Positions 15,248 through 23,846 of a stretch of 43,974 bases of DNA are shown in pieces. Every line of letters begins with the position of its first letter. The stretch's first letter is position 1. The DNA is taken from the NCBI RefSeq assembly GCF_900069005.2, contig NZ_LN831276.1, positions 219,582 through 263,555 of the forward strand, given 5' to 3'. Source of the stretch: Paenibacillus sp. GM2 (lineage in GTDB: Bacteria; Bacillota; Bacilli; Paenibacillales; Paenibacillaceae). The notes below the pieces were generated by a model that was not told where the DNA came from, searched no databases, and saw only the letters and a list, made by a program, of their open reading frames with translations. Position numbers and translations under genes: made by a program.

Positions 15248-17645
15248 ATATATGCTTAATCAGATTTATATTGAAAACTTTAAAGGGATTGATTACCTCC
15301 ATTTAAAATGGAATGGTGGCCAATTAATTGTATTAGATGGGCCGAACGGTTTTGGCAAAACTACTATTTTTGATGCCATAGAACTCGCATTAACGGGAAA
15401 AATCGAAAGAATTAAAAAGCCTGAAGATGCTCGCTTTGCATATAATGATGTCCTTTTCAGCAACGATCCCACAAAAAACGTTTTAATCAAAGTAGAATTT
15501 GTTAGTGAAGGTGCTCCGACTATCACCGTTGCAAAATTACTTCCTTTCAATAAAAGGCTGACTGGATTAGAAAAGCAACCAGGAAAATGGGAGATTTTTG
15601 ATACCTATCTCCTTGATTCAATTGAAAGCCCTATAACCAATCAAACCAAGTGCGAACAAAGCGATATCAGTCGTCATTTTGGAATTAACGAAATAGATCG
15701 GTTATATAGTTTGTTTTATTACATTCAGCAAGAAGAGAACACAGCATTTTTAAAAAGACCAGGGAAAGAAAGAATGGGAGAAATCAGTCGTCTATTTGAT
15801 ACTAAGTCTGAAGAAAATGAGAAGAAATATTTTGATGGATTAGCTAAAATTCTTGATCAAGAAAAAAAGGACAAACAAAAGGCTATTGCTGAAATTGAAC
15901 AACGTCTAGAGTCATACAAAAATGTAAATGAGATACTAAACAATGATGACAATGTTTTGAATTACGAACCGTTGTTAAATGGTATCTCCGATATGATATG
16001 GGATAAAGAAGACATCACTATTTCAGATAGGGAAATGCGTGATAAATTTATCAATGAATTACTCCTGATCGAGGACTTCATTTCTAACTTTAATGAATAT
16101 AAGAGTGCTGTATACAATCAACGGCTTGGTAAGTACTTAGACAATAGATCTTTGATAAGTGCTACAATAAGCAATGCTTTTTTTCTTGAAAAGTATCAAG
16201 AAATCAAGGTGCTACATGAGAAGGAGATAAAGCTTAGATCCCTCCTGACCAAATTAAAAAATTATCAAGAAAATATACTCAGTATTAATTATGATGAGCT
16301 GCGGAACTATACTGAGTTTGACTTGGATACAGTAAAAAAAAAAATTGAAATAATAAAAACCCAATCAACAAATCGATCTTTGTTATCAAGAATAGTAAAT
16401 GAATTAAACACTACCAGAGATAAGCTGCTGCAACAGTCGAGTACGTTTCATGAACATACAGTTACACAAGGTAAAGAATGTCCATTTTGCGGTTACGATT
16501 GGCAAGATCATGATAGATTACTCTCTGAATTTCAAACCAAGAAAGAACATTTCATTTCTCTTTATGACGAATCTACAATAGTCCAACAAAATGAGATTGA
16601 AGAGGTTTTCCAAAAGTACCTCTCTCCAATTATTAGTTGGATTGAAGATTATTTATCACATGCAGATAACGTAATTAATGCGGACTTCTATGCCCAAATA
16701 GAGCGCGGTTCACGACGAGAGAAAGAAATACTTGCATTCTTAGAATGGTGCATCCAAAATGGGATCAATATTACTCCTTATATAAATAACAATATGAACG
16801 AACCTATTGAAAATATGGAATCCGCCACGGAGTTGTTAGTGACCGAATTACGTGGAAAAGCGAAGATTATAAAAGAAGGGTATGCCGAATTTGATGAAAA
16901 GTACAATCAATTTGAGACAGTATTTAAGGGAACATTCGGAAGCCAAGAAGCAAATGTAGATAAAGTAACATTAGAGGCAATAGAACGAAAAAAACAATAC
17001 ATTGATTTTCTATTCTTTAATCAAAACAATAAAAGAAAAAATGATAACATAAACAAACTTGAGAAACTAAGTGAAGATCACTCTAAACTTCAAACAAAGT
17101 TGGATGAAATTAAAAACGTTATTGGAATTTATAATAATGGAATCAAGAAACATTGGAAGAAAATAATGATTGATATTGAGATTCCATTTTATATTTACAG
17201 CGGTAAGATAATGCAGAACTATCAACGAGGTCTCGGGATATTTATTAAAGAAAAAGAAGATGCTGGAAGCATTGTTTTTGTATCTGATAATTCATCTGAT
17301 CACGATGCATTAAATTATTTAAGCTCCGGTCAACTATCTGCACTCGTCATTTCCTTTACATTAGCGCTTAACAAAGTTTATGCAAATAAGGATTTAGGTG
17401 TAATTCTAATTGATGATCCCGTCCAATCCATGGATGAAATTAATATGGCGTCCCTAACTGAACTACTAAGAAACGATTTCAATCATAAACAAATTATTAT
17501 TTCCACACATGAAGATGACGTATCAAGATATTTACAGTACAAATTTAGTAAGTACGGTCTAAATACTCTTAACTTCAATATGAGACAACATACACAACTA
17601 AAGGAATTAAAACAACAGGATCATGATGGTTCTCAAAATATCTAA
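15240..17645 (+). CDS. SMC/Rad50-like ABC ATPase of the three-component system
   Basis: 801 residues. An N-terminal ABC half has Walker A GPNGFGKTT at 34-42 and a Q-loop-like segment. Two long helical, coiled-coil-prone arms flank a zinc hook, C414-P-F-C417 in ECPFCGYDW. The C-terminal half carries the signature LSSGQ near residue 693, Walker B VILIDDP near 720-726, a D-loop (QSMDE) and the switch histidine in IIISTHEDD. Such ATPases sense aberrant or invading DNA ends and activate a nuclease partner. A terminator lies 235 nt downstream. The AT-rich composition contrasts with the type I restriction genes on the other side of the transposase. Confidence 0.85.
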   Translation: MTKYMLNQIYIENFKGIDYLHLKWNGGQLIVLDGPNGFGKTTIFDAIELALTGKIERIKKPEDARFAYNDVLFSNDPTKNVLIKVEFVSEGAPTITVAKLLPFNKRLTGLEKQPGKWEIFDTYLLDSIESPITNQTKCEQSDISRHFGINEIDRLYSLFYYIQQEENTAFLKRPGKERMGEISRLFDTKSEENEKKYFDGLAKILDQEKKDKQKAIAEIEQRLESYKNVNEILNNDDNVLNYEPLLNGISDMIWDKEDITISDREMRDKFINELLLIEDFISNFNEYKSAVYNQRLGKYLDNRSLISATISNAFFLEKYQEIKVLHEKEIKLRSLLTKLKNYQENILSINYDELRNYTEFDLDTVKKKIEIIKTQSTNRSLLSRIVNELNTTRDKLLQQSSTFHEHTVTQGKECPFCGYDWQDHDRLLSEFQTKKEHFISLYDESTIVQQNEIEEVFQKYLSPIISWIEDYLSHADNVINADFYAQIERGSRREKEILAFLEWCIQNGINITPYINNNMNEPIENMESATELLVTELRGKAKIIKEGYAEFDEKYNQFETVFKGTFGSQEANVDKVTLEAIERKKQYIDFLFFNQNNKRKNDNINKLEKLSEDHSKLQTKLDEIKNVIGIYNNGIKKHWKKIMIDIEIPFYIYSGKIMQNYQRGLGIFIKEKEDAGSIVFVSDNSSDHDALNYLSSGQLSALVISFTLALNKVYANKDLGVILIDDPVQSMDEINMASLTELLRNDFNHKQIIISTHEDDVSRYLQYKFSKYGLNTLNFNMRQHTQLKELKQQDHDGSQNI

Positions 17646-17691
17646 AAATTGGAATGCCGTTGCTGATAACTGCTGTTCACTTAATCAAGAA

Positions 17692-17860
17692 TAGCAGATT
17701 TACGAACCAGACTTTATTATTGAGATGAAGACAGGTAAGTTCATCTGTGAAATCAAAAAGAAAAAATTGAGGAGTCCACCTTTTAAATCAAAGCGCGAGC
17801 TTTATGGTATGTTGCTTCCGCGCTTTCATACAATTGAAAGTTTGAAATCGAGATGTTTGT
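17692..17860 (+). pseudogene. Fragment resembling a type III restriction nuclease domain
   Basis: From 17701 one frame reads YEPDFIIEMKTGKFICEIKK, which matches the PD-(D/E)xK core (PDF...EIK) near the C-terminus of type III restriction (Res) subunits. A stop codon lies 9 nt before it and no start or helicase part is present. It is a remnant left between the defence operon and the transposase. The identification rests on a short motif. Confidence 0.5.
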
Positions 17861-17879
17861 TCAGATCCTAATAATATAG

Positions 17880-17914
17880 CCCCACCATTACGAGTTCGTA
17901 CTGGTGGGGTTTTC
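17880..17914 (+). terminator. Intrinsic terminator downstream of the three-component operon
   Basis: CCCCACCA (17880-17887) pairs with TGGTGGGG (17902-17909), followed by TTTT. It is the first terminator after the ATPase stop at 17645. Confidence 0.75.
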
Positions 17915-18052
17915 CGTTCTTATAGAGTGATGCCGTAAGCTTTCGAAGACATTTTTGGATACTAGTTATTCAAGCTAAGTGAATTCTGGGGTTGGATTCT
18001 AGTTATTTTCACCAATACATATCAGGGTTGATTTATTTGGATTGTCCTTTAT

Positions 18053-19315
18053 TCAATCGTTACTCTCCACTTGCTTCATTAACATTGGGATATGCGGCCC
18101 ATACTCAACCTTCTCACGACCTGAGCGAAAACCACTACCAACCTTGCGCGCCTCTACCGAATACAACGTCTTTGCACGAATAATCTCATAGCTGTATCCA
18201 CGCCCTAAACGATTAGAAATTTTGGGCAAACTATTCAAACCTTCCGTGAAGGTATTGGTATTTGTGAAAGGGGCATCCCAATATGCAAAAATTTCGTGAT
18301 AGTGATTGTGAATGATTTTGACCATCCTTTTGAATGATTCCAGTCCATCATGTGGCAACCTGTTTTTCCATGCTTTAAAAGCGTTCTGAGCCTGTAGTTT
18401 TTCTGGCTCGTCATAGATTGCAAAGAAGCTCTCTTTAAAGTCATAAGCAATGGCCAGCTCTGGAATTTGTTCACGAATAATAGCAAGCTCTTTAAGCTCG
18501 GAGAGTGTCAGATTCTCATATCGTTTAAGCGTTAGCCATTGAATGGACTTTTTGAGGTTAATTCGATCTTCCTTGCTGAGTTGTACTTGATATTTCCTCC
18601 ACTCTTCTTCCAGTCCTTCCAATGCCATTTTGACAACGTGAGGCTTATTAATAACCAGCTTCGCATTAGGCAAAAACTCTGCAATGGAGCGTTTGAAAGG
18701 CCAACACAAGTCGGTACAAACCCACTCAACTTTTCCACGGTCGGGCAGATCATTAAAGAATGTCTTCAGATGGTCTTGCGTGCGTTTCTCCAGCATTCCA
18801 AACACGTTGTTGGTAGTAAGATTAGTAATAATGCATCGATAACCACCGGCTAGATTCACTTCATCAATTCCCATGATGACTGGCGTTTCATAGCGAACGG
18901 TTTGCTTAAGCTCTTGAATCAAGTCATGAGCAATATTTTTAACCGTATTAACGGCAACGCCTGTTTGTTCTGCCAAGGCGCGGAATGTAGTATTAAGGCA
19001 TTGCTGTCGGATGACATCAACCAAACGTTTAGTTGCGCGGCGCTTATCGTCCAAGAAGCTCAGCTTAGGCAAGGCCATTTTTCCGCAGCTTTCACAGCGA
19101 AAACGCGGCCTTTCCACTTCAAGACGAACAGGCTCCATATACAGCGGCGTATCCGAAAACTTGTTCTTGCGTGTCCCATGCTTGTGCATTGGGATCTTGC
19201 AATCCGGACATATAAACGCCTCAGCAACATCCACCACCGCAACAATGATGAGTCCCTTGCTTTCTTTATAAATATTTACTGGTTTGATGCCCGGCAAATT
19301 CAATAAATCAAGCAT
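18053..19315 (-). CDS. ISL3-family transposase, last gene of the hsd operon
   Basis: 420 residues. An N-terminal zinc-finger pair (CPDCKIPMHKHG ... CESCGK) and a helix-turn-helix (ALAEQTGVAVNTVKNIA) precede an ISL3-type DDE domain: GIDEVN, CTDLCWPF, and E in NTFTEGLNS. The usual V-x-D-R/K-F-H-V-V motif reads VINKPHVV (AAT codon), so an aspartate often regarded as catalytic is asparagine. The start lies only 5 nt after the hsdR stop, leaving no room for a terminal inverted repeat or promoter on that side, and I found no repeat pair around it. It is therefore probably co-transcribed with the restriction genes rather than an intact insertion sequence. A retained relic or a domesticated protein are both possible. 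Confidence 0.8.
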   Translation of the reverse strand: MLDLLNLPGIKPVNIYKESKGLIIVAVVDVAEAFICPDCKIPMHKHGTRKNKFSDTPLYMEPVRLEVERPRFRCESCGKMALPKLSFLDDKRRATKRLVDVIRQQCLNTTFRALAEQTGVAVNTVKNIAHDLIQELKQTVRYETPVIMGIDEVNLAGGYRCIITNLTTNNVFGMLEKRTQDHLKTFFNDLPDRGKVEWVCTDLCWPFKRSIAEFLPNAKLVINKPHVVKMALEGLEEEWRKYQVQLSKEDRINLKKSIQWLTLKRYENLTLSELKELAIIREQIPELAIAYDFKESFFAIYDEPEKLQAQNAFKAWKNRLPHDGLESFKRMVKIIHNHYHEIFAYWDAPFTNTNTFTEGLNSLPKISNRLGRGYSYEIIRAKTLYSVEARKVGSGFRSGREKVEYGPHIPMLMKQVESND

Positions 19316-19320
19316 AGGGG

Positions 19321-22300
19321 CTAGTCCAAGTCCAAGTCTATAGACTTGCCGTCGCGCAGCATTTCATAAATCACATCAACTAGTGCGGACATACCCTGAC
19401 GGTCAGATTTAAGTACCAGCGTGGCAAGCTTTTGATGGCTCGAAAGCGCCCGAACAACGGCTTGTTGCACAGCACCAGGCAGATTTCCTTTCATCGCCTG
19501 TTCGCGGGTGTTGCTCTCGACTTGCGCCATAACCACATCGCTTTCTCCGGCAATCGACTTGATCTGATTAACAAAGGCAACCTGATCCTGAATCGGTGTT
19601 GCTTCACCAAACAGGCTATTAAGCTTTTCAATGATTTCTTTCACGAACTTGGGCTTATCACCTGCGCCACCGCCACTGCCTGGGCCAATAGGTTGTAAAA
19701 CAGGGTTTTCTTCCTCTATTGAAGGCTCTTCAATACGACCTTTAATATCGAAGCCTGTGAGCACTAACCCCTTAAGATCTACATTTTCTGGCGTTTCATT
19801 GTGAAGGCGCTTTTGCAATAGCTTGGCAAAGGCGGCGAAGTTCTCAAGCTCTGGATCGCCAAAATCAATGAGTTGGGCAACATAAGAGTAGGTACGGCAA
19901 AAGCGCCCCAAGTCTGACTTAAAGCCCAGTAACGATTTTATTTGCTCTGCGTATTCATCTTGATGATGATCAGCAGATTTCATACCCGCTTCATCACCTT
20001 TAGCATGCGCCTTTTCAAATGCAGATTCCCACATTGCCATTGCATCACGGAGCATTTTCATCTTGTCGTTGTAAAGACGGGTAGCGCCTTCTGTTGCTGC
20101 ATACAGAGCTTTGTGTTGGGGCGCTTGTGCGTGAGTAATATCACGTATAGTTTTGAAACGAGCCTCTTTGAAGACGGCTAGATCATTTTCGGTATATAGT
20201 CCATGCTCCTCTAAACGTTCTTTAATTTCATAGACCACGTTCAAGTCTTGAACATCGTCAATGTGCGCTCCATCGTCATATAGTGAAAAAGCGTAGCGAA
20301 CGTTAGCAGGGTCATTAACAAAGTCGATGATGAACACCTCATCTTTACCGGGAGCCATGCGATTCAATCGCGAAAAGGTCTGCACAATTTCAACTTGGTT
20401 AGCGATTTTCTTGTCAACGTACATGGCCACCAGATTTGGTTGGTCAAATCCCGTTTGGAATTTGTCCGCAACCAGCATAACGCGATATTTAGGGCGGTCA
20501 AATGCAAAACGCAAATCCTGACCTTGCAACTCAGGGTTCATGCTTTGTTCTGTAAACTCCTCATTTTCGTCGACAATAAACACATCATCTTTGAATGCCT
20601 CATCATCATTGTGCATCACCTGCTTTCCGGTCATCTTGCCTGAGAAAGCGACCAGCGAATGAATAAAGCTGTATTCACTGTGTTGCTCTATATAGCGGTC
20701 AACAGCTTTTTTATAACGAATTGCAGCAGCACGAGAACTGGTGACAACCATAGCCTTTGCTTTGCCATCCAAACGATGAGCTACGTTTTTCGAGAAGTGT
20801 TCAATAATGAATTGCACCTTTTGAGTCACATTGGTGGGGTGCAGTGCCATCCATTGGGCTAAAGCGCGTTTTGCTGCCTTGCCACTCACTCGTTTGCTGT
20901 CCTCAAGCTGTCTAGAAAGATTAAAGGCGGTTTGATAAGGCACATAGCCTTTAAGTACGTCCAGAATAAAGCCTTCTCCGATAGCCTGGCGCATAGTGTA
21001 TTTATGGAAGGCTTTTGGCGGGTTCTCTTTGGATGGTGGCTTTGTCATGTCGTCAGGGCGGCCAAACAACATCAATGTCGCATGTTTAGGGGTACCCGTG
21101 AAGGCAAAATAGCTGATGTTGTCAGGGCGAACTCGAGACTTTTGCAGTTGTTCTAACAGCTCATCCACCGTCATAGTGGACATTTTACCCTGACCACTCA
21201 TACCCAATGCGGTTTGCAATTTGGCAGCCGTAGAACCCGTCTGAGAGTTGTGCGCTTCATCAATAATAACCGCAAAGTTTTTCCCCTTGAGATTCTTATC
21301 GGTAATGATGGCCTCCATCGCATAAGGAAACGTCTGGATAGTCACAACAATAATAGGGGTTCCAGCCATCAGTGCTTCAGACAACTGCTTGCTTTTGGAT
21401 TTAGAAGACTTCTGGCGGTCAATCGCGGCAATAACACCAAATTGGTGGTCAATTTGCTTAACCGCGTCCTGAAGCTGTCCATCAAGTACATTACGGTCAG
21501 TCACAATGATGATGCTGTTAAAAACGGCATTACCATTTTCTTCACGCAGTTTCACCAAATTATGAGCAGTCCAGGAAATGGTGCTGGTTTTGCCGGAACC
21601 CGCACTATGGTCAGCCAGATAGTTCATTCCTGCGCCATTCTTACGAGCATCAGCAATCATGGCATTGACCGCTGTCCATTGATGAAAACGTGGAAATATC
21701 AACGTCTCTTTCTTCGACCAATTTCCCTGAATATCAACGACATTCTTTTTCTCCACATAAACGAAGCTGTGGAATATGCGTAGCCACGCATCGGGTTGAC
21801 ACACATCCTCCCAGAAGTAGGCCACAGGATATTCAATGCTGCCATCAGTTTTTTTCTCACCCGGTGGGTTGCCAGCGTGCCCATCATTCCCCTTATTAAA
21901 CGGCAGAAAGAAGGTATTCACGCCATCCAGTTTGGTTGCCATCATGATTTCAGAATCAGACATGGCAAAATGCACGACTGCACCACGCTTGAAGGTCAAT
22001 AGAGGCTCTTTACGCTTGGTTTTTGGATCAAATGGCAAACGATCTTGGCGGTATTGCTCCATCGCTGCCTCTGCCGATTGCGTGAAGTCCGTCTTTAGCT
22101 CAACCGTAGCCACAGGTAAACCGTTGATAAAGAACACTAGGTCAATGGCAAAATCACGAGCAGGGTGATACTTCAACTCGGGGACAACACGCAAAATATT
22201 CGCTTTATAACGCTCAATCACTGCTTCGTTACGCTTATCTTCAGGTGCGCTCTCTGTCATTTCAATCAGACCGCAACCGGCAATCGAGAAGCCCTGGCGC

Positions 22301-22563
22301 AATATTTGTACTGTGCCTTGCTGCTCCAGCGCCTTTGTCAACCGCTCCATAACAACTTCAAGGGTTTTTGAGCCGTTTAATCGTTCCAGCTTATCCCACT
22401 TATCCTTCTGGCCGCTGTTCTTAATCCAGCTTTCAAGGTCCTCTGGGAACAGCGCACGATCAGTATCGTAACGTTTGGGGTCACCAAGCTTCCAACCTTG
22501 CTCTACCAACCGGTCAATGATGTAAGCTTGGAAGTGCTTTTCCTGATGGGCAGGTAAATTCAT
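19321..22563 (-). CDS. hsdR: Type I restriction endonuclease motor/nuclease subunit HsdR
   Basis: 1,080 residues. The N-terminal nuclease has D141, E155 and K157 (DLVFF...VELK) followed by the QxxxY-type segment EAAMEQYRQDR. The translocase has Walker A HSAGSGKT (319-326), the DEAH box IIDEAHNS (434-440), and the later helicase motifs FAFTGTP and ADKFQTGFDQP. It moves DNA and cuts it when unmethylated target sites are met, as part of the HsdR2M2S1 complex. It follows hsdS after 2 nt and is followed by the transposase gene after 5 nt. The protein reads like proteobacterial HsdR, and the region is richer in GC than the neighbouring AT-rich cargo, which suggests separate acquisition. Confidence 0.95.
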   Translation of the reverse strand: MNLPAHQEKHFQAYIIDRLVEQGWKLGDPKRYDTDRALFPEDLESWIKNSGQKDKWDKLERLNGSKTLEVVMERLTKALEQQGTVQILRQGFSIAGCGLIEMTESAPEDKRNEAVIERYKANILRVVPELKYHPARDFAIDLVFFINGLPVATVELKTDFTQSAEAAMEQYRQDRLPFDPKTKRKEPLLTFKRGAVVHFAMSDSEIMMATKLDGVNTFFLPFNKGNDGHAGNPPGEKKTDGSIEYPVAYFWEDVCQPDAWLRIFHSFVYVEKKNVVDIQGNWSKKETLIFPRFHQWTAVNAMIADARKNGAGMNYLADHSAGSGKTSTISWTAHNLVKLREENGNAVFNSIIIVTDRNVLDGQLQDAVKQIDHQFGVIAAIDRQKSSKSKSKQLSEALMAGTPIIVVTIQTFPYAMEAIITDKNLKGKNFAVIIDEAHNSQTGSTAAKLQTALGMSGQGKMSTMTVDELLEQLQKSRVRPDNISYFAFTGTPKHATLMLFGRPDDMTKPPSKENPPKAFHKYTMRQAIGEGFILDVLKGYVPYQTAFNLSRQLEDSKRVSGKAAKRALAQWMALHPTNVTQKVQFIIEHFSKNVAHRLDGKAKAMVVTSSRAAAIRYKKAVDRYIEQHSEYSFIHSLVAFSGKMTGKQVMHNDDEAFKDDVFIVDENEEFTEQSMNPELQGQDLRFAFDRPKYRVMLVADKFQTGFDQPNLVAMYVDKKIANQVEIVQTFSRLNRMAPGKDEVFIIDFVNDPANVRYAFSLYDDGAHIDDVQDLNVVYEIKERLEEHGLYTENDLAVFKEARFKTIRDITHAQAPQHKALYAATEGATRLYNDKMKMLRDAMAMWESAFEKAHAKGDEAGMKSADHHQDEYAEQIKSLLGFKSDLGRFCRTYSYVAQLIDFGDPELENFAAFAKLLQKRLHNETPENVDLKGLVLTGFDIKGRIEEPSIEEENPVLQPIGPGSGGGAGDKPKFVKEIIEKLNSLFGEATPIQDQVAFVNQIKSIAGESDVVMAQVESNTREQAMKGNLPGAVQQAVVRALSSHQKLATLVLKSDRQGMSALVDVIYEMLRDGKSIDLDLD

Positions 22564-22565
22564 CC

Positions 22566-23846
22566 CTATTCTCCTCGCAAGTCTATTTGTCCAGTCACAG
22601 CCGCTGTGATAAATGCTGAACGGCGTTCTTTGAGCAAGTCTATGCTTTTTTGTGTTTTTGTAACGAGCATATCATTAGATTTAATAACTTTGTCCAAAAA
22701 ATCCGCAATCTGAGCTTGTTCTGACACACTCGGGCAGGGTACTTTCACCTGACGAAAGTTGTTATAGCTTAGGTCTTGCCCGTCCCTAATAAACATAGAG
22801 GTCGCCTGTAGGCCTTGAATGTAGGTTATTGATTTGAATAAATAAGTGAAATAACCTACATGTGAATCAGGGGTTGGTTTTAAGACGACATATGACGAAC
22901 GAACACAACCGTTCGCTTTGACTCGTTCAATTCCCCCTTGAAAGCTTCTCATGCTAATAACAAAATCGTTAATCCTTGCATGTTTTCTCTTTTCCAGATT
23001 TTTTACTGCCTGAGTTACCCTTCTGCCCTCAAGCTCCTGGAACTCTTCAAGAGGAATTACTCCATATTTTTGTGTAGCTGAAAGATGTTGATCATCTTCA
23101 AAAGCGAGTTGCTTACTTTCACTAAATAACCGATTCCCTGAAATGACTTCCCAGTGTTCCGGCACTTCCCCAATCCACTCAACACCAGAATCTTTCATTT
23201 TCACTTTAGGATTTAACCCTTTGGTGACAGCATGAGTAATCAGTGCCTGTCGCTTTTCTTTGAGCAAGTCAATAAAGCGGGTTTTCTTGGTTATTAGGGT
23301 GTCAATTCGAGCAGTTTCAGCTTGGACGCTTTTACGGATTACTATTTGCTCTTCGATTGGTGGCAAAGGCATAGGAATATTGCCAATACCTTCCCAGTCT
23401 GCCCGAGGCATTTTCGCACCTTCGCATGTCGATTCAATCTGCTGTGTTACATCAGAAGTTAAAAGCCAACTTTGAAGCAGTTCTGGCAATACTTTTTCAG
23501 GCTGCAGCACAAGAAATTCTGTAGAACAAATTCCGTCAAAATCAGCAATGATTGCTTTGCGTAGGTAAGGCCTGAGCTTTCCATATAAAATTTGGCCTTT
23601 AGTAAAAGCTCCTACAGTAGAAGTATCGGATTGCCTAGAGTTCCCCTCTGTTGGTGAGTATTTTCCTGAGCCCGATTCAACATCTTCAAGACCTATATAG
23701 GTAATGTTTTCGCCAGAATCGGAAGTTCTCGCCGTACTTAATTTTGTAAATCTTTTGATCGGGATGATGTCCCAATGTTTTGGCACTGGCCCAATCCATT
23801 TAATGCCGGATTCTTTATACTCTGGATACGGTTTGTAGTGACTCAT
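22566..23846 (-). CDS. hsdS: Type I restriction-modification specificity subunit HsdS
   Basis: 426 residues with the classic two-fold arrangement. The first target-recognition domain starts at ESGIKWIGPVPKHWDIIPIK and the second at DSGVEWIGEVPEHWEVISG. Each is followed by a conserved spacer helix (PPIEEQIVIRKSV... and PSVSEQAQIADFLDKV...) and a repeated LLKEKRQALITHAVTG/LLKERRSAFITAAVTG tail. The two recognition domains each read half of a bipartite sequence; the sequence itself cannot be deduced. It overlaps hsdM by 4 nt. Confidence 0.95.
   Translation of the reverse strand: MSHYKPYPEYKESGIKWIGPVPKHWDIIPIKRFTKLSTARTSDSGENITYIGLEDVESGSGKYSPTEGNSRQSDTSTVGAFTKGQILYGKLRPYLRKAIIADFDGICSTEFLVLQPEKVLPELLQSWLLTSDVTQQIESTCEGAKMPRADWEGIGNIPMPLPPIEEQIVIRKSVQAETARIDTLITKKTRFIDLLKEKRQALITHAVTKGLNPKVKMKDSGVEWIGEVPEHWEVISGNRLFSESKQLAFEDDQHLSATQKYGVIPLEEFQELEGRRVTQAVKNLEKRKHARINDFVISMRSFQGGIERVKANGCVRSSYVVLKPTPDSHVGYFTYLFKSITYIQGLQATSMFIRDGQDLSYNNFRQVKVPCPSVSEQAQIADFLDKVIKSNDMLVTKTQKSIDLLKERRSAFITAAVTGQIDLRGE

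Noticed and set aside
17789..17824. AAAGCGCG...CGCGCTTT hairpin as terminator
   Set aside because: No T-run follows in either direction, and a better terminator lies at 17880-17914.
17930..19330. Intact ISL3 insertion sequence
   Set aside because: No terminal inverted repeats or 8-bp duplication seen, and the transposase starts 5 nt after hsdR. A short direct repeat (GGATnCTAGTTATT, 17953 and 17995) is not an IS end.
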